8,191 nucleotides of DNA, taken from assembly GCA_040755335.1 (NCBI GenBank), contig JBFMAU010000357.1, forward strand, positions 1-8,191, given 5' to 3'. The translations under genes and the position numbers were made by a program. Below, piece by piece: positions 7,501 to 8,191 of this stretch (its first letter is position 1; the number at the start of each line of letters is the position of its first letter). Source of the stretch: UBA7656 sp040755335 (GTDB lineage Bacteria > Acidobacteriota > Blastocatellia > UBA7656). Under the pieces are notes generated by a model. That model did no database searches and was not told where the DNA came from. It saw only the letters and a program-made list of their open reading frames with translations.

Positions 7501-8191
7501 TCGTCGATGCGGGGATGAGCGGCTGACCTTTGGCCCGCTCGCGAGAGAGACGATCAAGCAAAGCGGCGAGCAGCCCGCGCTCTCCTGCGCGATTCTTGAG
7601 CGCGACCTGGGAATCAGCCATCCGCAAAGAGACTTCCGTATATTTGGGCGAAGCGGGGAATTTCTGTTGAAACTCGCGGCCAGCATCGATTGCCAGTTTG
7701 TGTTCGCCGAGCGCCGAAAAGACATTGATCACGTCGAGGTACATCTCGCCGAGATAGGCGGAAGCGGCGTATTCCTGTTTGAACGAGTTGAAGATGCGAT
7801 AAGCGAAGGCGCGATTGAAATAGCTCGCGGCGGATTTTTCCTCCGTGGCGAATTCCTGCGCCGGGTTCGTGCCTGAAAGAATCAACGACAGCACGCCGTT
7901 CATCACGCCGGGATTCTGATCGACTTCGGCGATGTCTTTATAAAAGGATAAATCGCCCGCAGCGATTCGCGTCGGCGTGCCTGCGGCTTCGATCAGGACT
8001 TTGAACAATCGATAAAGCGTCTGCTCGCGCTGAGGCGTTGCGGCCTGAAGCCCGCCCGTCAAATAAAGCGTGTAGAGATAACGCGAAGCCTGATCGTAGT
8101 GGCCGATTGATGAAAACATCGTCGCTACCGATTCAAGCTCACTCGAAGACCAGGCGTTCGATTGACCTGCTTTCGCTCTTCTCGCTTCGAG
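1553..8191 (-). CDS. Giant tetratricopeptide-repeat (alpha-solenoid) protein, 5' end outside window
   Basis: The frame stays open from the right edge to the TAA stop at 1553-1555, giving 2212 visible residues. The first in-window ATG is at 8119, but the 24 codons before it are also open and protein-like, so the true start is most likely beyond the edge. Numbering from that ATG, TPR-like helix pairs are clear at about residues 495-530, 565-670, 925-960, 980-1080, 1476-1540, 1818-1920 and 1986-2025, with the usual small/aromatic pattern (e.g. YAEMGDFRRAGEQW, YEGKGDLDSAIAEY, IGRYNEAAQF). A strongly acidic linker lies near residues 238-260 and a second low-complexity linker near 470-498. Only three cysteines were seen (1262, 1768, 1783). 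No catalytic domain, membrane segment or C-terminal sorting signal is visible; the tail is Ala/Arg-rich. TPR arrays serve as protein-protein scaffolds. An extracytoplasmic location is suggested only by the scarcity of cysteine, and the signal-peptide region is not in view. The specific function is unknown. Confidence 0.95.
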   Translation of the reverse strand, partial: LEARRAKAGQSNAWSSSELESVATMFSSIGHYDQASRYLYTLYLTGGLQAATPQREQTLYRLFKVLIEAAGTPTRIAAGDLSFYKDIAEVDQNPGVMNGVLSLILSGTNPAQEFATEEKSAASYFNRAFAYRIFNSFKQEYAASAYLGEMYLDVINVFSALGEHKLAIDAGREFQQKFPASPKYTEVSLRMADSQVALKNRAGERGLLAALLDRLSRERAKGQPLIPASTKRWTYGVSPELGQLVDRIRYNIEAYSDTYDPTADNDESADEQDFSTEDESDEGDSRPAKGPTYSSVLERYISSLAVEEKQTETLALFWGEIKKHPREEGLYERFLRWLGQAQLINEQLKAYNSAIRQFDFNTWYHRLARWYVREKRGREIARYSRQLIDIFDEDEITEYVYRFAGYGATATGDQLDWDERLAFDLYSYAHNRFPRNLYFVRGMLTWLAKNNTAQWEKLSAQYYFADRSIREPYLAWLSRQKQLRERYQRSKGATALSSLEPRTADLEPKADATQPTAYQIFAADAAAWLSHHDEALSAYRRLIALYPGESQYAARLHDLTRSFGNQSDKLYEEAASVYSQMAEIYPAKHDYRIKAGEVYAEMGDFRRAGEQWDRLIQTEPGERNTYLEVATVYWDYYQYDQSIRVFKQLRDATGDPSVYAYRMGAVYEGKGDLDSAIAEYVKVLSEPGDGRDTVAARLSQLARRRGVAEKIAAAYTRARAEHPSDWQAIIGYAVYQAERDQAADALATLRNEVAKSSDVAFLESVRDLFRAILRPEDEQQVITRLAAVARDERESIQYQLQLAAFLERHNQAARAMEIIDKLVAQYPTNVGVIEESTKFYWRGGLSDRAIDLYKRSLAEARGPNRRSLALQLARRQTDAGRLADAEMTLRAYYAENRDDAEVFAALAQNLGAQNKLEPLAELYRAAFKDARESGIGDIASLREGMIKTLDSLGKFQEAVDQYIELINDDPENADLVARAIDYSERHSLIDRLTAYYEKLTKDAYKNYRWQLVLGRIYERRGNVAGATDQYRAAAANEPQRVDLRRFLASTLARQRRFDEAIAVLREGWELAGRDPQWLMEVARLELQQGKRDNAIQTIRQAMAANKNARVTDRMQVAAQMTGWGLNAEASRIYEESFAELPKTLKDVYVDSSHVNSYIRALVRVESANAAFQKIERMRAQYAAIAKNSQDTDGYKARSIVTTIDQSMQADFGRGVIDYATAGDQSALTQTIRSATGRLTTYSDREELARYLAIAHGAGLVDVEEQIYIQIKDAAFKARTKPEETACYNELRALVGFYNRRAAYLRGAETLSAQFAADRYKNLFDYHNQIANQYRLAGDRAREMEWLRAAYNAASGALVEGNADWVERYLTMVYESKDAAELDRLASAYNPRQLQLINFLVEKNEKALARKAITNARQTAAWAASRSGEVGLFLKDTSAEYEAFFKAALDIRPIGEMLGRKVDSANTLLGDDWFAAARNYGYWLGMTPARQNESRRFTLAELEGNPSSASSQLELAAYYLDRRDAARAAEHTALAAELAPSAKEVVVTRGLVALARGDRRGAIDAWGALMSGRVAVENAELYFRVMADNGLLVEALPQVENFLVAYINRRSRSDEEDRIEPIKPLVREIARRATADARAANNVAMVLQTIVNRASGDLAIGRMLIDEKLLPESALGPVYRTVHQRLSAQAQAVFGTPQYYDGYWNGTEYIYPAKELSDFRRRLLDLLIRARAYDEARLLITAINREKADLELALEEDEYREDYYEWVSLASALIEIRSNRDATKAIAELRRYCGLDEKESQSALNERCLKAYALLISERREAEADALLYDAYSAIARSRYSDDASLAGLAEIEARRGRADEATRLLRLLVERSTDNARALQLAAETAARIGRYNEAAQFREQIAVANPDDATNKLELARAIAAAGRGQEAVDRLATLIGEKTPNSIRAQAAEVMGELVRRDRSLASRATSALSNRVAAGDAGALIAQAAVSEAAGNAEESSSLLGRVTSGPMAAVAYAKLGLIAMAAGRDAEAITNFERAMYLDAAGALASQTAFRAAATRLQLIRLYNRSGRDIAAVRLAEGDGALQTTIIGATGQSEATVAFEPSLELARSRGDGLRSLAELNAAAALRDQSGLAPLVAQSLARLGDYDRALAIERNRAAAARPEDKAAIEKIIADFLAAQRTSQARAAQLSRIGRGNATRSLYVARVTGS

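Overview
The window carries four genes, all read on the minus strand (right to left). Most of it (about 1553-8191) is one giant, strictly open reading frame for a tetratricopeptide-repeat (TPR/alpha-solenoid) protein whose N-terminus lies beyond the right edge. Downstream of it, after a 67-base gap, comes a compact cluster: a BrnT-family toxin gene broken by a one-base frameshift, a ribbon-helix-helix (RHH) protein that is its likely antitoxin, and the first 297 codons of a beta-class DNA methyltransferase that runs off the left edge.

Organism: a bacterium with GC content that looks moderately high (estimated by eye, not counted). Very large TPR proteins next to toxin-antitoxin and restriction-modification genes occur in environmental lineages such as Acidobacteriota. 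That placement is a guess from style only; there is no rRNA or marker gene here. No cyanobacterial HIP1 octamer was noticed.

Layout by region: 8191 to 1553, TPR protein; 1552 to 1486, short intergenic stretch with a weak promoter candidate; 1485 to 1191, frameshifted brnT; 1204 to 908, RHH antitoxin, overlapping the end of brnT by 14 bases; 907 to 894, spacer with a clear Shine-Dalgarno sequence; 893 to 1, DNA methyltransferase (3' end missing). There is no gene-free stretch longer than 300 bases, and no tRNA, rRNA, CRISPR, insertion sequence or terminator was found.

How the genes may work together: toxin, antitoxin and methyltransferase look like one transcription unit, with an overlap and then a 14-base gap. 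If so, the operon has lost an intact toxin while keeping an intact antitoxin and methyltransferase. A restriction enzyme partner, if one exists, would be past the left edge. The giant TPR gene differs in codon use and probably belongs to the core or older part of the locus. Nothing visible ties its function to the methyltransferase cluster.
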